A stretch of 64,000 bases of DNA from Fallopia convolvulus. Taxonomy: Eukaryota; Streptophyta; Magnoliopsida; Caryophyllales; Polygonaceae. The notes under the pieces were generated by a model that was not told the DNA's origin, made no database searches, and saw only the letters and a program-made list of their open reading frames with translations. A program made the position numbers and the translations under genes. Below are positions 45,328 through 58,558 of this stretch, one piece after another. How positions within the stretch are numbered: position 1 is the first letter of the stretch; each line of letters starts with the position of its first letter. The stretch is taken from positions 64,985,224 through 65,049,223 of the forward strand of contig OZ024719.1 of NCBI GenBank assembly GCA_964016875.1. Reading direction: 5' to 3'.

Positions 45328-45827
45328 ATGTGTAGGTGCGGCGAATTAGCTTCCATGAAGCACTCATACACTGTCGGAAATCCAGGGAGGCGATTTTTTG
45401 GTTGTCCAAACTATCGGGTAAGCTCGAATTGACCCAATTTCTACTCGAACCCTAGAAATTGAGATTTGGTGTTTTTTTTATTTCTGTAAATTGGTTTGTG
45501 AATTCCTGAAACCCTAGAAATGCCGAATTGGGGATTTTTTGAAATCTGTAATTCTAAGTTCAATTAGAATTTTTTGTATTTTTGCAGAGGAATGGTGGTT
45601 GTGGATACTTTACATGGATTGATGACCCAATCCCGGAACATGCTAAGCACATAATCTCAGGTTTGCTAAGGAGGTTGGAGGAGAAAGAAGTCGAAAGGGA
45701 CGAGGCAAGACGTCGATCGAATGTGTTGTTAGTCGAAAGGGGCAAGGCTAGGCGTCGATCAAATGTGTTATTTGTGGTTTTATTGGTTATTCTGTTGCTT
45801 AATTTTAGCAAACTGTTTGCTCCTTGA
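45328..45827 (+). CDS. Small GRF-type zinc-finger protein with coiled coil and C-terminal membrane segment
   Basis: Two exons: 45328-45417 (30 codons) and 45588-45827. They are joined by a donor CGG|GTAAGC and an acceptor TTTTTGCAG in phase 0. The 109-residue product opens MCRCGELASMKHSYTVGNPG, followed by RRFFGCPNY, then RNGGCGYFTWIDDP across the junction. This gives the Cys set and GRxF..C...GCG(Y/F)F.W signature of the GRF zinc finger (PF06839). Residues 48-85 are charged and contain a duplicated VERDEARRRSNVLL / VERGKARRRSNVLF unit, likely coiled. The end FVVLLVILLLNFSKLF is a single hydrophobic helix. Similar short GRF proteins are common in plants but have no assigned role that I know. 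The gene stands between Mutator-like relics, so capture by a transposon is possible. It shows no lesion. Confidence 0.75.
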
Positions 45828-45988
45828 GCTGATCAAATCTTGTAACGAGGCTACCACATCATAATTTTAGCAAATTGCTGTGTTTGTAATGCTTGAACCT
45901 CTTAATGAGGCTAGAACTTCCTAATGAATTTACTGTGTTGCCTAATTGTTGTGTTTTTACCTCTCAATTGTTGAGATCCATGCTCTCA

Positions 45989-46714
45989 TTATGTGCAACA
46001 ATTCATGACAACACAAAACATATGCAATAATTGTTTTGACACTCCACTGTAGTCTTTGTTTGCACTCCAATTCTCATAACCCTCATCAGGACCTACCCCA
46101 CCTAAGGTAACTTCAACATTCACCAGATTCTCCCTATGTTCTACCCTTCTAGCCCTTGTTTCCCTAGCTCTGTTTCTAATTTCCCTTAACTCTTCATCAA
46201 TGTCAGAGTCATCACTTACCTCCACCCCACTACTGATGGTATCATCAGTACTACTACTACTACTACCATCATCCCCTCTATCATCATCGTCAGAACCACT
46301 ATCATCATCACCTCTATCATCATCATCAGAACCACAATCATCATCACCTCTATCATCATTCCCTGGTGGATCAGGTTGTGCAACCTCTTCTACCTCTTCT
46401 ACATCAGTTGGCTTATCTGGCACATGCTCAAGCATCAATGTAGACTGGATATTCACACTGGCATTCTCAACTGGTTGTTGTCCATCTTCTATGATGGGTA
46501 TTGCGTCCTTTATAACTCGTCCCATATATGGAGGAATTGGTTCTGGCTCTGAATTTGAAAACTGTGGTTGCATGATAGTGTGATTTATGTAAAAATCCAC
46601 TTTATCACCATTCTTGAGATTTTTAGCAAGATTTGTTAGTGACCAATAATCGAAATTTTCAGAATTTTTGAAAACAAAAAAACGCTTGCCACAAAATCGA
46701 CTTCGAGTAAGCAA
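45989..46714 (-). CDS. Acidic protein of unknown function, possibly a Mutator-element N-terminal region
   Basis: An open frame of 241 codons. No ATG opens it; the first codon in the open frame is TTG, and an acceptor-like TTTGCTCAG lies just upstream, so it is probably a downstream exon. Residues 1-60 include FDYWSLTNLAKNLKNGDKVDFY, vaguely like the PB1-like domain that precedes some plant MULE transposases. Residues 115-165 are Asp/Ser/Gly-rich with a repeated DDDDRGDDDSGSDDDD pattern. A Glu/Arg helix (EELREIRNRARETRARRVEH) follows. It points towards the GRF gene and the transposase relic. I do not recognise it with confidence. The 3-kb LTR of the next element starts about 200 bp upstream of it. 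Confidence 0.35.
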   Translation of the reverse strand: MLTRSRFCGKRFFVFKNSENFDYWSLTNLAKNLKNGDKVDFYINHTIMQPQFSNSEPEPIPPYMGRVIKDAIPIIEDGQQPVENASVNIQSTLMLEHVPDKPTDVEEVEEVAQPDPPGNDDRGDDDCGSDDDDRGDDDSGSDDDDRGDDGSSSSSTDDTISSGVEVSDDSDIDEELREIRNRARETRARRVEHRENLVNVEVTLGGVGPDEGYENWSANKDYSGVSKQLLHMFCVVMNCCT

Positions 46715-46919
46715 GATTTCTACTGAGCAAACCCTAAACCATCGAAATCTAGAACCCTAAACCCCCAAACTCCAAAATCTCACCCAAACATGACATTCGC
46801 TATTTCAACAGAAAACCCCCCAATTTTGCTCATTCAAGCACGAAACTAACCTTGATCTCGATGTCTACCAGATTCGAGTTACTTCCCTTCGCCAATTTTG
46901 CGATTTGCGTGGCATTAGG

Positions 46920-49900
46920 TGTAATAACTGCGGTTTTTGAGGATATTTTTGAATTTTTCTCGGATATCCTTTTAACCTTTTTGGCCGTTTTAACGCTTAA
47001 TCCAATATTTTTATTGGAGATTAAATCCTAGAAAATTCTTGGTGATATCCTAAAATAAAAAAGAAATGATTTTATGGATCGGTGTGAATTTTAGGATTTT
47101 TCGGTGGAAAAAGAATATTTATTGGATAAGCCGTCTTTTTAATTATGTACCGGAAAGGATTTAAAATACGAAACGGAAGCCTTAAAAATTGAAGGTAGCA
47201 AGATAAAATCATGAAAAATTGATTTTATTGGTCTACATAATTTACGGGACGTTTTGTATTTAGTAAGTTTTTCCATCCGAGGTACATAATTTTACCGCTT
47301 TAACGCGAGTCCCGTTTCGGAACGGAAAATGGCATTGACGTCTCTTGCTTAACGTATAAGCATTTGGGAGATAGAAATTGGGCAAAGCAAATTCTTGACT
47401 TTTCAAAGCTTATCCTTCTCCTTTGAAAAGCCAAAGCCGAGAGAGTGATAAGGACGAAACGGACTCGGGAGAGAATTCGGGATGCCTTCACCGCCGAGCC
47501 ACCTCCTTGCCCAGCCACCTCCATCACCACCCTCCACCACTTCTTCTTCTTCCTCCCTTCCATTTTGTTTTGTGTGGGCTGGCTGCTAAGTATAGAGGAA
47601 CCAACGAGACAAGGACAGAACGACGTCTCGGGAGAAAGAATTCAGCTCCACCGCCGGCTGTCTTCTTCTCAAGTGTCCACCATCCCCTACCCACCTCATC
47701 TCTTCTTCTTGCTGAGCACATGCTGCTGGGAAGGAGGTAGAACCAGCGAGGGGATCAAGGCGGAGCGACGGGCTCGGGAAGGAGGAAGTGAAGACGCTTC
47801 ACCGCCGGTCTTCTTTACCTCGCCAAGGTGACGCCGCCGGCGAACGCTAGCTCCTCCGACCACCAAACACCATGGGAGCTGCTGTCGGGCAATGCCCAGC
47901 CACCCTCGGGCTCGAGGATCAAGCCATGATCGAGCCACACGAGCCATGGGCTCGAGTGAAGGTATATACGATCGAAATTAATTAGCGGTTTGATTGCGGA
48001 GCCACCGTAAGGGCCTTTCGGTGCCGCTTTGCTAATTAAATTTATAGTTTTTATAATCTTGACGTTGATACGGTTCTACAGGTTCGAACCTCTCGTGAAA
48101 CGGACGTCTGGATCTTCAGTTATAGCGAATACAAGTTTCGGATACCGATTGGCAGGTAAAGGACTTCGGATAATTACTCGGGATTCGTTGTTAATCCGTT
48201 TGATCCGAGATTTGGTAGTCTTTAAGAACTGATGCTAATGAACAATATTTATTTAGAAAATTGTTTCAAAAGAGAAGCGGATAATTAGTTATAATTCCGC
48301 CAAGATGGCTCCTTGAAGCATGATAACTAAGGATTCACTATATATCGATATTCGGAAATTAAATCGTTTATCGATTAGGAAGTTGTAGGAGTTGAGAATA
48401 CAACTAAGAGGTGTTTCTGTCAACTCGCTGTTGAGAATCCTTTTGTTATATTTGTCAGAGGGAAGATACAGATTACTGTTGGAATTGCTAAGGACGTCGA
48501 GCACGCCTTATAAGGCAAGTGGACGATTCTCTCTTGCGTTATGGTTATTAATGAGGAATTGAATTCCAGTTGATCCTCATGTTGGAAATAATTTGTATGT
48601 TGAATAAAGTTCGATAGGTTGTTATTTTGTTAGAAATAACGACTATGTCGTTATTGCGGTTTTTGCGCTAGAATTGAACTTAGGACCGTTGTATGATTAG
48701 CTGTCTCATGCTGAGACATTGTTGTGAAATAAGATGGTAGAGATGGGAGTTTAGACTCCAAGACCTCTCTTTAGTGGTCCTATATTGAAACACTGTTGCG
48801 AAATAAGTAGTCCAGGGGTAGGAGCCGAGTCTCCAATGACCTCTTTATAACAAAATCTGTATTGGGGGCGTAGCTTGCTAGCGTATCCCAATATTGGAAT
48901 CATGACTCATGTCACGCTTCACGTTGAAGGAGAACGATGGTGCACTTTAGCTAAGTGCAATTGACACTCGGTTGTTGGCCGAGCATGTATAAATGATCAT
49001 TGATGAAACAGGCCCTCTGATCTCGGTTGTTGGCCGAATCTCGGTTGTTGGCCGAGCATATATAAATGATCATGGATGAAACAGGCCCTCTGATCTCGGT
49101 TGTTGGCCGAACTATATAAGAACTATTAAATGGTGCGAGTGCACAGATTGAGAGTAATGATAGATAAGTGCGTTGGGCACATTAATGTACCCGAATGGTT
49201 AGTCTATTCGATAACCATTCTTGCTCCCGGTTATGAATGATTCTTAATCAAACTTTGATTAAGTTAATCTGAATAGTCGATGGAGGCTTTTCAAGATGTT
49301 ATGTGATTAATATGAATTCCCAACAATTGTTTATGCTTCTTAAAGAAACCACAAGCGGTGGTGTTCTCTCTCTTGATTATGCGAGTCTCATTTTTATTCT
49401 CTATAAGACTGCTAACTGTTGGATCAAAATCCGAGTCTATTCGGATTTGGAGGCCAATATGTTTAGTTACAACCATAAGAACCAAGTTAGATTCTCCGCT
49501 TGCTAGTCTTTCATTAGACTAACCCGTCCATTTTCTTTTCTTTTTATGGTCGGCTGTTGTCCACCGTTGTATTCGATATATTAGGTTCTTCTTGGAAGTT
49601 GATTCAAGAGGCGGATTCAGATGTTTAAAGCTCCAGAAGTTGAAGAAAGGTTTTCAATGGTTATACTTGAGTGAATATCATGGTTGAAATACTTCAAAGT
49701 GAAGTTGAGTTTCAGAAATAAGAACTCAAGGAAGACTTGATGAAGATTTTGTTTAAATAGAAGGTTGTTCTATTTATTTATTCTTTTAAGTTAAGGTTTG
49801 TATAAGACCAATTGTATTTATTCCGCTGTAATGTTTGTTTTAGTTTGTTCAGTCAGTTTAAAGCCTTGGGTAGTTTCGGTTTAGTCTTAATCGAGGTTAC

Positions 49901-49942
49901 TGGCGGTAATACCTCCAGGGTACGTGGGAAGGGGGTGTTACA
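46920..49942 (+). repeat. 5' LTR of the Tekay-like element, 3023 bp
   Basis: It begins TGTAATAACTGCGG and ends GGGGGTGTTACA. Short open frames within it (for example 47300-47831) recur in the other copy but have no family resemblance and no coding signs, so I treat them as chance. A three-fold CTCGGTTGTTGGCCGA motif is near 48965-49110, within a partly duplicated segment of about 70 bp (48990-49110). Confidence 0.93.
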
Positions 49943-49946
49943 AAAG

Positions 49947-49959
49947 TGGTATCAGAGCT
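49947..49959 (+). promoter_or_regulatory. Primer-binding site (initiator tRNA-Met type)
   Basis: TGGTATCAGAGCT begins four bases after the LTR end and matches the usual initiator-Met primer site. Confidence 0.92.
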
Positions 49960-52900
49960 AAAAGTTCCTAAGTCTTGCTTAAGACTTTCATCCTTCCATA
50001 TAGAGTTATGGATAATTCTATATTGATGTTGTCTTAGAACCATTTGTGGAAAGTGATTAAGATTGGAAGATCAGACTCGTGAAGAGATAGAAGGAGAAAA
50101 GGGAATTGGAGAACATGAGGCAATAAGTTTGTAATGGCTTTTGTGAAAAAGGTCCTATGGTGGACATTTGATTTTCTGGAGATGGGAATGGATTCCGAGA
50201 AGGATCCAAAGTAAGATTAGATGAAGATTCCTAAAGTTGAACCGGTTCTAGACCAAGTTCTCAATGAATTCCTATTCTCTCTTGAGAGTCTGAATTGGGT
50301 GTACCCTCGTCGCTTCTTCCATATTAGGAAACTTCTTGTGAGACTTTGAAGTTAAGTATTATACTTCATAAATACTTTTTAGTTTGAAGGTTTCCTATTT
50401 TAAGCTCGTGTGATAGAAGATTTCAAGTTATGAATTTTTGTTAAGAAGTTCATGATTCAAAGATATGTGAAAGTTCAAGTGTTGTCTTTAAAAAGGAAAT
50501 TTTTAAGGTGAGTTTCTTGGAAAAGTAAGAGTTTTTCCGAGAATATTTTTCTTAGGAATTTCTGAATTTGGTTGAAATTCGATTATCAATAGAAGTTTGG
50601 AGTTGGAACCTCTACTTCTCAATGTTAAGATTTGGAGAATCTTATGAGCCTTGAGTGATTCTGAAAAGATCAGTATGGATCATGAAGTGAGGTAAGAGAA
50701 TCCTGAAAAGAAAAGGATTGCCTTTGGAAACTTTCTTCAACAACTATGTTTGTGAATCTATAGTATAGAATCATGGGTATTCTGTACTTTTCCTTGTCAG
50801 TTGGAAGTTAAAGAGCCTTGAAGTGCTCAAGTGTTGGATCACTTGAATTGTTAATCTATTGGAAAATGCAGTTTAATTTTAATCTGATAGTGTTCAAACT
50901 CGGATGTTCATATATGTTGTTATCCTTTGAGTTAAGAGGATTGAGATTCCTAAATGGAATGCGGATTTCTTATATTTATAATAAGAAAGAAAGGAAGAAT
51001 GTTGGTTCAGTTTAAGTTGTGAACAAGTGGTTAATCATCAAGGTTGTTGTGAATAAGGTTGATCGGTCAAAATGGATTGAACAGGTGAAAGTTCATCAGT
51101 AATGTGTTTATGTTCAATTAACTACTTGGCACAAGTGTTAATTGATTACATGAGTTGTTGATATCCAGATAACTAACTTATGTGACAACGTTATTGGAGT
51201 TTCGTTGTATGATACCCAACTCGGGATAATGATAAGAGACTTGAGGTCTATATTTGACTTGTAATGGAATCAGTAGTAAGATTTCTAAATTGCCATTGAT
51301 ATTGGCTAATGTTTCTTCAAAATGGAAATGATAAAGTTCAGTTTTGAGAAGATCATTCAAGGAATGATTTTGGTATGTTCGTTTGTGATATTTTAAATAG
51401 TTGGGAGAAAAATAGCAATCATCTATTGTCAATAAGGCCTAGACTCTATCGCTGAAAGGATAATTTCAGTTGTGTTGGATTTTGAAGATTTTATATCTGT
51501 CAAATCTAATGTCTAAGGTGGTACTGGTGAAACTATTAAGTTGTCGGCGAGTCTCCTAACCACAAGTTCTTCCTTTGCAATGTGGTTTGAATTGGAGCTA
51601 ATAAAAAGGTATATGTCTTCTCCTTATGGTTAAGTAAGAAGAAAAGAATGATGGAGAAGTCTAGTTTGTTTACCAATGTTGAATTGGGATAGGTTCAAGA
51701 ATACCTTGTTTGGCCATGTGCAATCTTTTGCTAAGAGAAGATGGAAATTAAAGGAATTTCCTTATATGTAGAGAGATATAAGGATTGGATGTTTTGAACT
51801 AGATGCAAAGTTTGAAAGTTCATTTTTATATTGAGAAGATTAAGTTGTAGAAGGATTGAAAGTCCTTAAAATCGTCAAAAGAGTTTGATAGTTCATTTTT
51901 GATATCGAGTTCTAGATGACTATTAACTTGCAGAAGGTTTGTTGTTTTGTGAATGGGTGAACTCAAGTATTAGATTTTTGTCAATGGATCATGTTTGCAT
52001 AACTTTAAAGTAATATGTCAAGATGGTATACAAGTTGAGAATGATCGAAGAAGAATCTTCGCTATGAGTATGAAGATGTCGGAATCACATTTTTTCCTAA
52101 GGTTTGCAAGTAAGTGGATTGGAGTGATCAACCCTTTTATTGAACTTGTGAAGTTAAGTTGGGCTAGGACTGAGTTAAATCAGGCAGAGATTACTCAATA
52201 CTATGGATTATAGAAAAGTCTAGCATTATGTCTAATTAAGAAAAGTCAAGGTATGTCATCAAGTTCTACCTTGAGAAAGGAATGAAGTGTTACATTTGAA
52301 AGGAGATGTTGGACTCAAAAGTGAATTGGACTATTTTAGCTCCTTTGAGGCTCAGTTTTGATTTGAAACTTTGGTCAAGTTGGTAAGGCCAGCTAAGGTG
52401 CAATTGTCAGCACAGAACTAGGGCAAAGCGTTAGTAGCATCATTAAGATAAGGTCAATAATTTTGGTCGATGCATTGGCTTGACGCGCTCAATTCTTCAA
52501 GAGGGTAGCTAATCTTTATTTCCACAATATTCAAGGTTAAAGCAAGTGTGCTAATAACCTATGTCGAGTTTCCTGTCAAGCTGTTATGATTTAAGGGATA
52601 TTTGAAATTGTTTTGTGATTTTCTCTTTTGAGAAAATTCTTTGGACTTTATAGAATTCAAGTAGGAATTTCTAAAAGTAGTGGTAGTTTATTATAAAGGA
52701 TTCATGAATAAATTTTCTACGGTTTTCATGGTGGTGAGTAAGAATGTGATTTGTCTTCCATCTTGATAACATGGTAAGGCAAGATTACATATCTTATTCC
52801 TATGAGAATGCAGTAAAGGATTATGTTTAATTTTGTTTCCCATCCTGATCAGATGGTGGAATAAGATCACATAATTCCTTGGGTTTTAAAGAATAGTTTC

Positions 52901-55161
52901 TAGTATGAGTTGGTAATCATATAGGTTTGTCTCAAGTGAAGTTATTGAGATTCAAAGACGAGAGTTTTCTTGTATAGCAATGGCTATATCAGCTACTTGG
53001 TAAAAATCCTTTGAGTTAGTATTTGATATCCTATACTATTTAAGGAATATGGTCAAACTTCCCAAAACAGTTCGATTATAAGTAAAGAAATTTGGTAAGA
53101 TTCTTTACAAATCTGTATTAGTCTTTAAAGAGCATGGAGTAACTCCGTACTTCTCTAAAAGTTTGGGATTGTTTTCAGTCAACGATTATTGGAATTCTCT
53201 ATGCAGTTTGCTAGTAGTTCATCTTGGTTGACGTCATGGCCTAAGAAGGTCATTGCCTTTTTAGCGGAATTGTCTTCGAAAGTAAGTTGATATGGACTCC
53301 TGGAATGGAACCCTTTCTAAGGAATGATATTGTAGTAATCTTTTATTTGGAATAAAGGATGTACTAATAATTTCTCCATTAGTTGTTATTTGTTCTCATG
53401 TTGTTTTGAAAACTTAAATCTTTTTGAGAAAAGATAGTCAAGTGAGGACTTTAAGCAGAACTCCAATGGATCTGGAGTTTGGATATGTAAATTAGTATCG
53501 ATGTTCGGTCTCAGCCTGATAAGCTATTGGATGTGGAGAATGGACATTTGAGGATATGTTTTTAATCCTAAGAGTTAGGTTGCTTAACAAGTCAGAATGA
53601 TAAGTGAAGTTTGAACAGTTCTTTGATGAAAAAGACTGAAAATTGTCAAAGGAGACAATTTTGTTGGAAATTATCGGACTAAAGCTATGATGGTCCAATG
53701 TGTGGGTATAATAATGCATAAGAGTTTAGTTTGAAGTGGTTGAGTAAGATGACTACTTTTGAATATCAGTATGCCCAAGCTGAATTTTGGTTAAGCAAAG
53801 GATTTAAAGGATTGATAAGATAGGTTATTATCTTGTCATGTGTTGGATAAATTTCATATTCTTGGTTAAAGTAATACTGAGATTTTATCCCAATAAGGAA
53901 ATTGAGTAAGGACTTTAAGTAATTCTCGTAAAGAAACTGATTTGAGAAGGACTAAAGATTTAGTTTGGATGACAACAAGGTTGTATGAATACCCTAGGAT
54001 TTTATTCAAAATCTGTTGACCAGATCAAGGAAAAGCAGTATGGGAAAGTATTATTGTTTAAGATCAATGGAGAAGATCAAGAAGGTAAGACACCGGGATT
54101 TGTTAATCAAGATTATGGATTGCTTAGTTTCAAAACTGTTCATGTTTATCTGTTGTTGATGAGCTTCGAAAGCTTATTTCAAAGGAAGCATAGTTATTTG
54201 CTTAATTGGTTCATCCTGGAACAAGTAAATGTATAAGGATTAAGATAAAACTTTTGATGGACTGACATGAAGCGAAATGTCACCAAGTTCGTTTTGATAT
54301 GCTTGGTTTGTCTGGAATTCCTGATTGAGCATAGAAGACCAGATAGAATGTTATAGTCTCTTCATGTTTCAGAATGAAAGTGGGGAGATGTTACAATGGA
54401 TTCTTGTCAGTAGTCGTTCAAGAGTCAACTCCCGAGGACATGTATTCTAGATTCCACATGAGTTGGAATGGTAGTTTGAGTTTGAGTGAATTCACATATA
54501 AGAATTTTGAGTTCACGATAAAGTAAATGAATCTTTTAAAGCTCTGTAAGACCGGAAGTGTTGGTTGTCAATTGTTTGGAATGACAATACTGACAAGGTT
54601 CTTCATGGGCTAGACTTGGCCAAGAGAACAACAACTGATATTGCACTAACTCGAACAAGGGTGCTAATTGCTCAAAGGAGACAACAATCGTGTGTTGTTT
54701 TAATTAGAGAGCATGTTGAGTTCACTGTAGAGAACGACGTTTTGTTCTAATATTCGCCTTGAAAGGCGTATTCCGCTGGGGAAAGCGAGACAACGTAAAT
54801 GCTCGCTATGATTGGATCTTTTGAGATATTGGTAAGCTTGTGTATCGGTTTGCATTGCCACCTTCAGTGCATTCTATCCGTAATGTTTTCCTTTGATTAA
54901 GTTATCTTGGCCAATAAATGGAGGTGAAGAAAAGATTTGAGAATAGACAGGAAATGTTGAGTCATTTTCCAAAGTCAGTGAACGTTGTAAAGAAGGAGTT
55001 TGGTAACTAAGCAATGGTTGATTGTGCTTGTGCAGAAGTAACAATATGTTTTTAAGGGGGTACTACAAACTTCTGTATAGGTTTGTAGTGGTTGTGTGGA
55101 TGTGTTTGTGCTATCCTTCTTTGTGATCTGAGTTCTCCTTGGTTTCGAGGACGAAACCATT
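49960..55161 (+). pseudogene. Degenerate gag-pol region of the Tekay-like element
   Basis: No open frame exceeds about 84 codons, but patches in the expected order can be read. An RT-like patch YAQAEFWLSK is at about 53770-53800. A pre-integrase patch DQIKEKQYGKVLLFKINGED is at about 54012-54071, then a zinc-finger region LNWFILEQ/HPGTSK-like near 54200-54240. A patch EHRRPDRML...WKWGDVTMDS lies near 54330-54400, then ARTRVLIAQRRQQS-like with VEFTVENDVLF (54630-54750) and YRFALPPSVHSIRNVF (about 54855-54900). Most of the integrase catalytic core between about 54410 and 54600 is missing. The element could only have moved with proteins from another copy. Confidence 0.7.
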
Positions 55162-55177
55162 TTTAAGGGGGTACTAA
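55162..55177 (+). promoter_or_regulatory. Polypurine tract of the Tekay-like element
   Basis: TTAAGGGGGTACTAA lies directly before the 3' LTR and is preceded by CGAGGACGAAACC. This is the usual 3' context of Tekay/Del-type elements. The same arrangement, inverted, is at 58176-58275. Confidence 0.8.
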
Positions 55178-55665
55178 TGTAATAACTGCGGTTTTTGAGG
55201 ATATTTTTGAATTTTTCTCGGATATCCTTTTAACCTTTTTGGCCGTTTTAACACTTAATCCAATATTTTTGTTGGAGATTAAATCCTAGAAAATTCTTGG
55301 TGATATCCTAAAATAAAAAAGAAATGATTTTATGGATCGGTGTGAATTTTAGGATTTTTCGGTGGAAAAAGAATATTTATTGGATAAGCCGTCTTTTTAA
55401 TTATGTACCGGAAAGGATTTAAAATACGAAACGGAAGCCTTAAAAATTGAAGGTAGCAAGATAAAATTATGAAAAATTGATTTTATTGGTCTACATAATT
55501 TACGGGACGTTTTGTATTTAGTAAGTTTTTCCATCCGAGGTACATAATTTTACCGCTTTAACGCGAGTCCCGTTTCGGAACGGAAAATGGCATTGACGTC
55601 TCTTGCTTAACGTATAAGCATTTGGGAGATAGAAATTGGGCAAAGCAAATTCATGACTTTTCAAA
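55178..55665 (+). repeat. 3' LTR of the Tekay-like element, part 1
   Basis: It matches 46920-47407 with four differences that I can see. It is interrupted after TTTTCAAA by the gag-only element. TCAAA (55661-55665) is duplicated at 62812-62816. Confidence 0.92.
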
Positions 55666-58175
55666 TGTAACACCCCGACTTCCGTCGAGGCGCTACTGGG
55701 AAATAGACCTTACCAGGTACTATTATTTAGGTTGACAACTACACTGTAGGACCTTACAACTCGGGCACGACGAGAAAACATAATAAAACATCCAACCTTT
55801 ATTTAATAAAACTTAGAAAACATAATCATGCATGACTCCCTGAAAAACATAAATATTTCAAACGTCACAACGCCTACTGAACCGAACTATCCGAACAAAA
55901 CAATAAAAACATAGTACTAGCTCCGTCTAACAAATATAAAAAATCAACATCCAACTAATATAAATAAACTAATATAAATCGATCCCACTATGACACGCGC
56001 TCTTTACCGCTCCGGCCCGCCATCTTGCCTAGGTTCCTGCACGGCTCCCTGGTTCATACCTGGAACTGAAAAATGTTCCCCGAAGGGTCAGCGTCTAATC
56101 TACCAAGCTAGAAAGAATATGGAAACTGTAGAACGCTTTGAAATCATTTCTCTAAGGTCAGCATACAAATCCACAACCGCAATCATAACTCTAGAGTCCA
56201 ATACCTAAATTAATTATGTCAGTCACAACAGTCACATACGCATTTGCAATCACAGTCACACAACAATGCAATTCTTCCTTTGTCCACAATCCGTCTTCCA
56301 AGGCGCTCATCACCGCGCCGAGTGCAGAGGCAGGCCCTCCCACTCCACTTCCCAATCTCCCTTCGAACTCCTGGCTAAGCCTCCACTGGAGCGCTTGCCC
56401 AAAAACACACAGATAATAATTTTCGTTTGAAGGGGTACGATTTTCCCAGTCACACGGGTCAAAGTAGCCAACTCTTCCTCAACACCAGCTACAATGGGCC
56501 GTGTCGGAAACGGTACCAACACAGAGAAAACGTTCCAAAATAATTTCCGACAAAATACATTTAAAATCATTAACGCACACAACACACAAGGAGTTCAAAA
56601 CAATTTAAAAGGTATTCGGGACTAATTCCCAAAACCCGTCCTACAATATCGATACGCAATCTAACAAGGGAGAAAAGAACCGAGCAAGTCGAAAAACGAC
56701 TTACCTGACAAGATATAGCAGAGTTGATCATGAGAAAAACCTAAACAAATGATTAACATTCTTAGTTAACCAACTGAATAAGCGGACAAATTCTATTATC
56801 CTAACTAACTAAGGCCTACTAATGAAACCAACACAATTTCCTTACTAACCTAATTTCTACAAGCTAGCTTGACTAGAACTCATTGATGGACTGCACAATG
56901 CAGTTCTACTTCCAATTAACGCATGTAATGCACTCTAATTACTAGTTATCAAACCAACCCAATCAATCTTTGTTTTGTATTATTCTAAGAGTCCTACCCA
57001 AAGATATATGTACAAGACTACATATAGCCTAGTTTTAACTTACTAATTTTTAATAAAAAAAACTTCAACATTTAAACGTTAAGCCTATGACTCAACAGAG
57101 ACACCCAATTAACAAACCCATTACACAACTCCTTAATTAATTAAGCCTCTTAAAGCAACCACCTCCTGTACACCTTATCCGAACACCACCCCTACCAAAC
57201 AAATTAAAACATCCCCGTAAGCAAAGTTTATACCATCGAAGAGGGCTCTAGTTGTACACCAAGACACTTGGGAAGGAAACGCAGCAACACAACCCCGAAA
57301 AGTATACTAATTAACGTCGATCGAACTCGCCCCTGGCAACTTCGAAACTTGACCCTCTTAATTACCAAGACAATCCACCCATCCCGATCGCAACACACTA
57401 ACCCGCAGGGATGAACTACTACCTACACTCCCCTACAACACTCCCCGACACGACAGAAAAACATCGGCTCAGTGAGCAACACAAGTAAACCTATCAACCA
57501 AGACTACCATCGGCTTAGCTAATGGAGAAAGAGGTTCACTAACCTGTCTAGTGATCGATAATAATGTCGATAGGCAAGGGCGGAGTGTAACGTACTTTCA
57601 ATTGGTAATATGATGACTCCTAAGGTGATTGCAACTGGTGAGAAAAACAGCCCTTAACAATTACCAACAGAAAATCGAGATGAAGAAAGAAAAAGGACGC
57701 TACTTACCGATTGATGACAAAAGATTAAGGTGTGAGCGAGGATCGTGTGTAGATCTCAGCGATGTCGCGAGGGTAAAAGAGTTTGGTTCTGGTACGAGAA
57801 TAGAACGGGGTATAGAATGAATGAACAAGGAAGAACAAAAGATCGCGGCGGTGGAATTTTGTTTACGTAGGCTACCCTAATTATATTACATAGATTTGGT
57901 TGATTGATACGGATCAAACAATCGGTTAGAAATAATTAATAAAATTGGGTGGATAAAGAATTCTATTAGGTTTTCTTTCTTTCTTTTTTCGAACAAGGGG
58001 GTATTCATTGATTAAGCCCACACTATCACTATGGCTTAATTAATAATTCTTTTTTCTTTTTTTTTTTTGAAGATTTAAAATAAGTTGTAACTTATAATTT
58101 GTGAAACAAGTGCCGTAAAATTACTTGCCACACAAGCAATCTCGGTTCTTGCGCTTGACTAACTCGGATATTACA
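55666..58175 (-). repeat. 3' LTR of the gag-only element
   Basis: A repeat of 60301-62811 at a constant offset of 4635 bp for most of its length. Small open frames at 55990-57820 recur in the other LTR and have no recognisable product. Confidence 0.95.
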
Positions 58176-58190
58176 TACTACCCCCCTTAA
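58176..58190 (-). promoter_or_regulatory. Polypurine tract of the gag-only element
   Basis: The minus strand reads TTAAGGGGGGTAGTA directly before the 3' LTR. Upstream on the minus strand, TCGAGGACGAACC and GGGACGAAACT give the usual Tekay-type 3' context. Confidence 0.8.
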
Positions 58191-58558
58191 GAAAGTTTCG
58201 TCCCGAAACTTTTACACTAAGGAAAAGATATTCGAGGTTTTCACAAACCTCTCCCCCTAAAGTAAAAGGTTCGTCCTCGAACGGAATTCAATAGTCTAAT
58301 AAAACACTACATATCTAGAATATGCAATAAAGAAGCTAAGCAGTCATCAATCAATCCAAAAGAAAACAATCCCATTTTCATGAGCAACGACAAAACAATT
58401 ATCCGAGCAACAATCAATAAAACAAACAGTCATAAACAAAGCAACAAAATCTCGATTCAAACAACCGAACAAACCTAATGAACAACTAAAGATCCCCATG
58501 TCCTGAAAAACTAAACTACTAGCAGCTAAACCATACTATCAACCGACAATTAGAAAAC
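58191..58558 (-). other. 3' untranslated interior of the gag-only element
   Basis: About 370 bp between the gag stop and the polypurine tract. No coding similarity; it corresponds to the place where pol would end in a full element. Confidence 0.5.

Noticed and set aside
47300..47947. Overlapping open frames of 65-128 codons, repeated at 62757-63356
   Set aside because: Same reason: both lie in LTR copies, on both strands, with low-complexity peptides.
55990..57820. Small open frames that recur identically at 60625-62455
   Set aside because: They are duplicated only because they lie in the two LTRs; no family resemblance or codon bias supports them.
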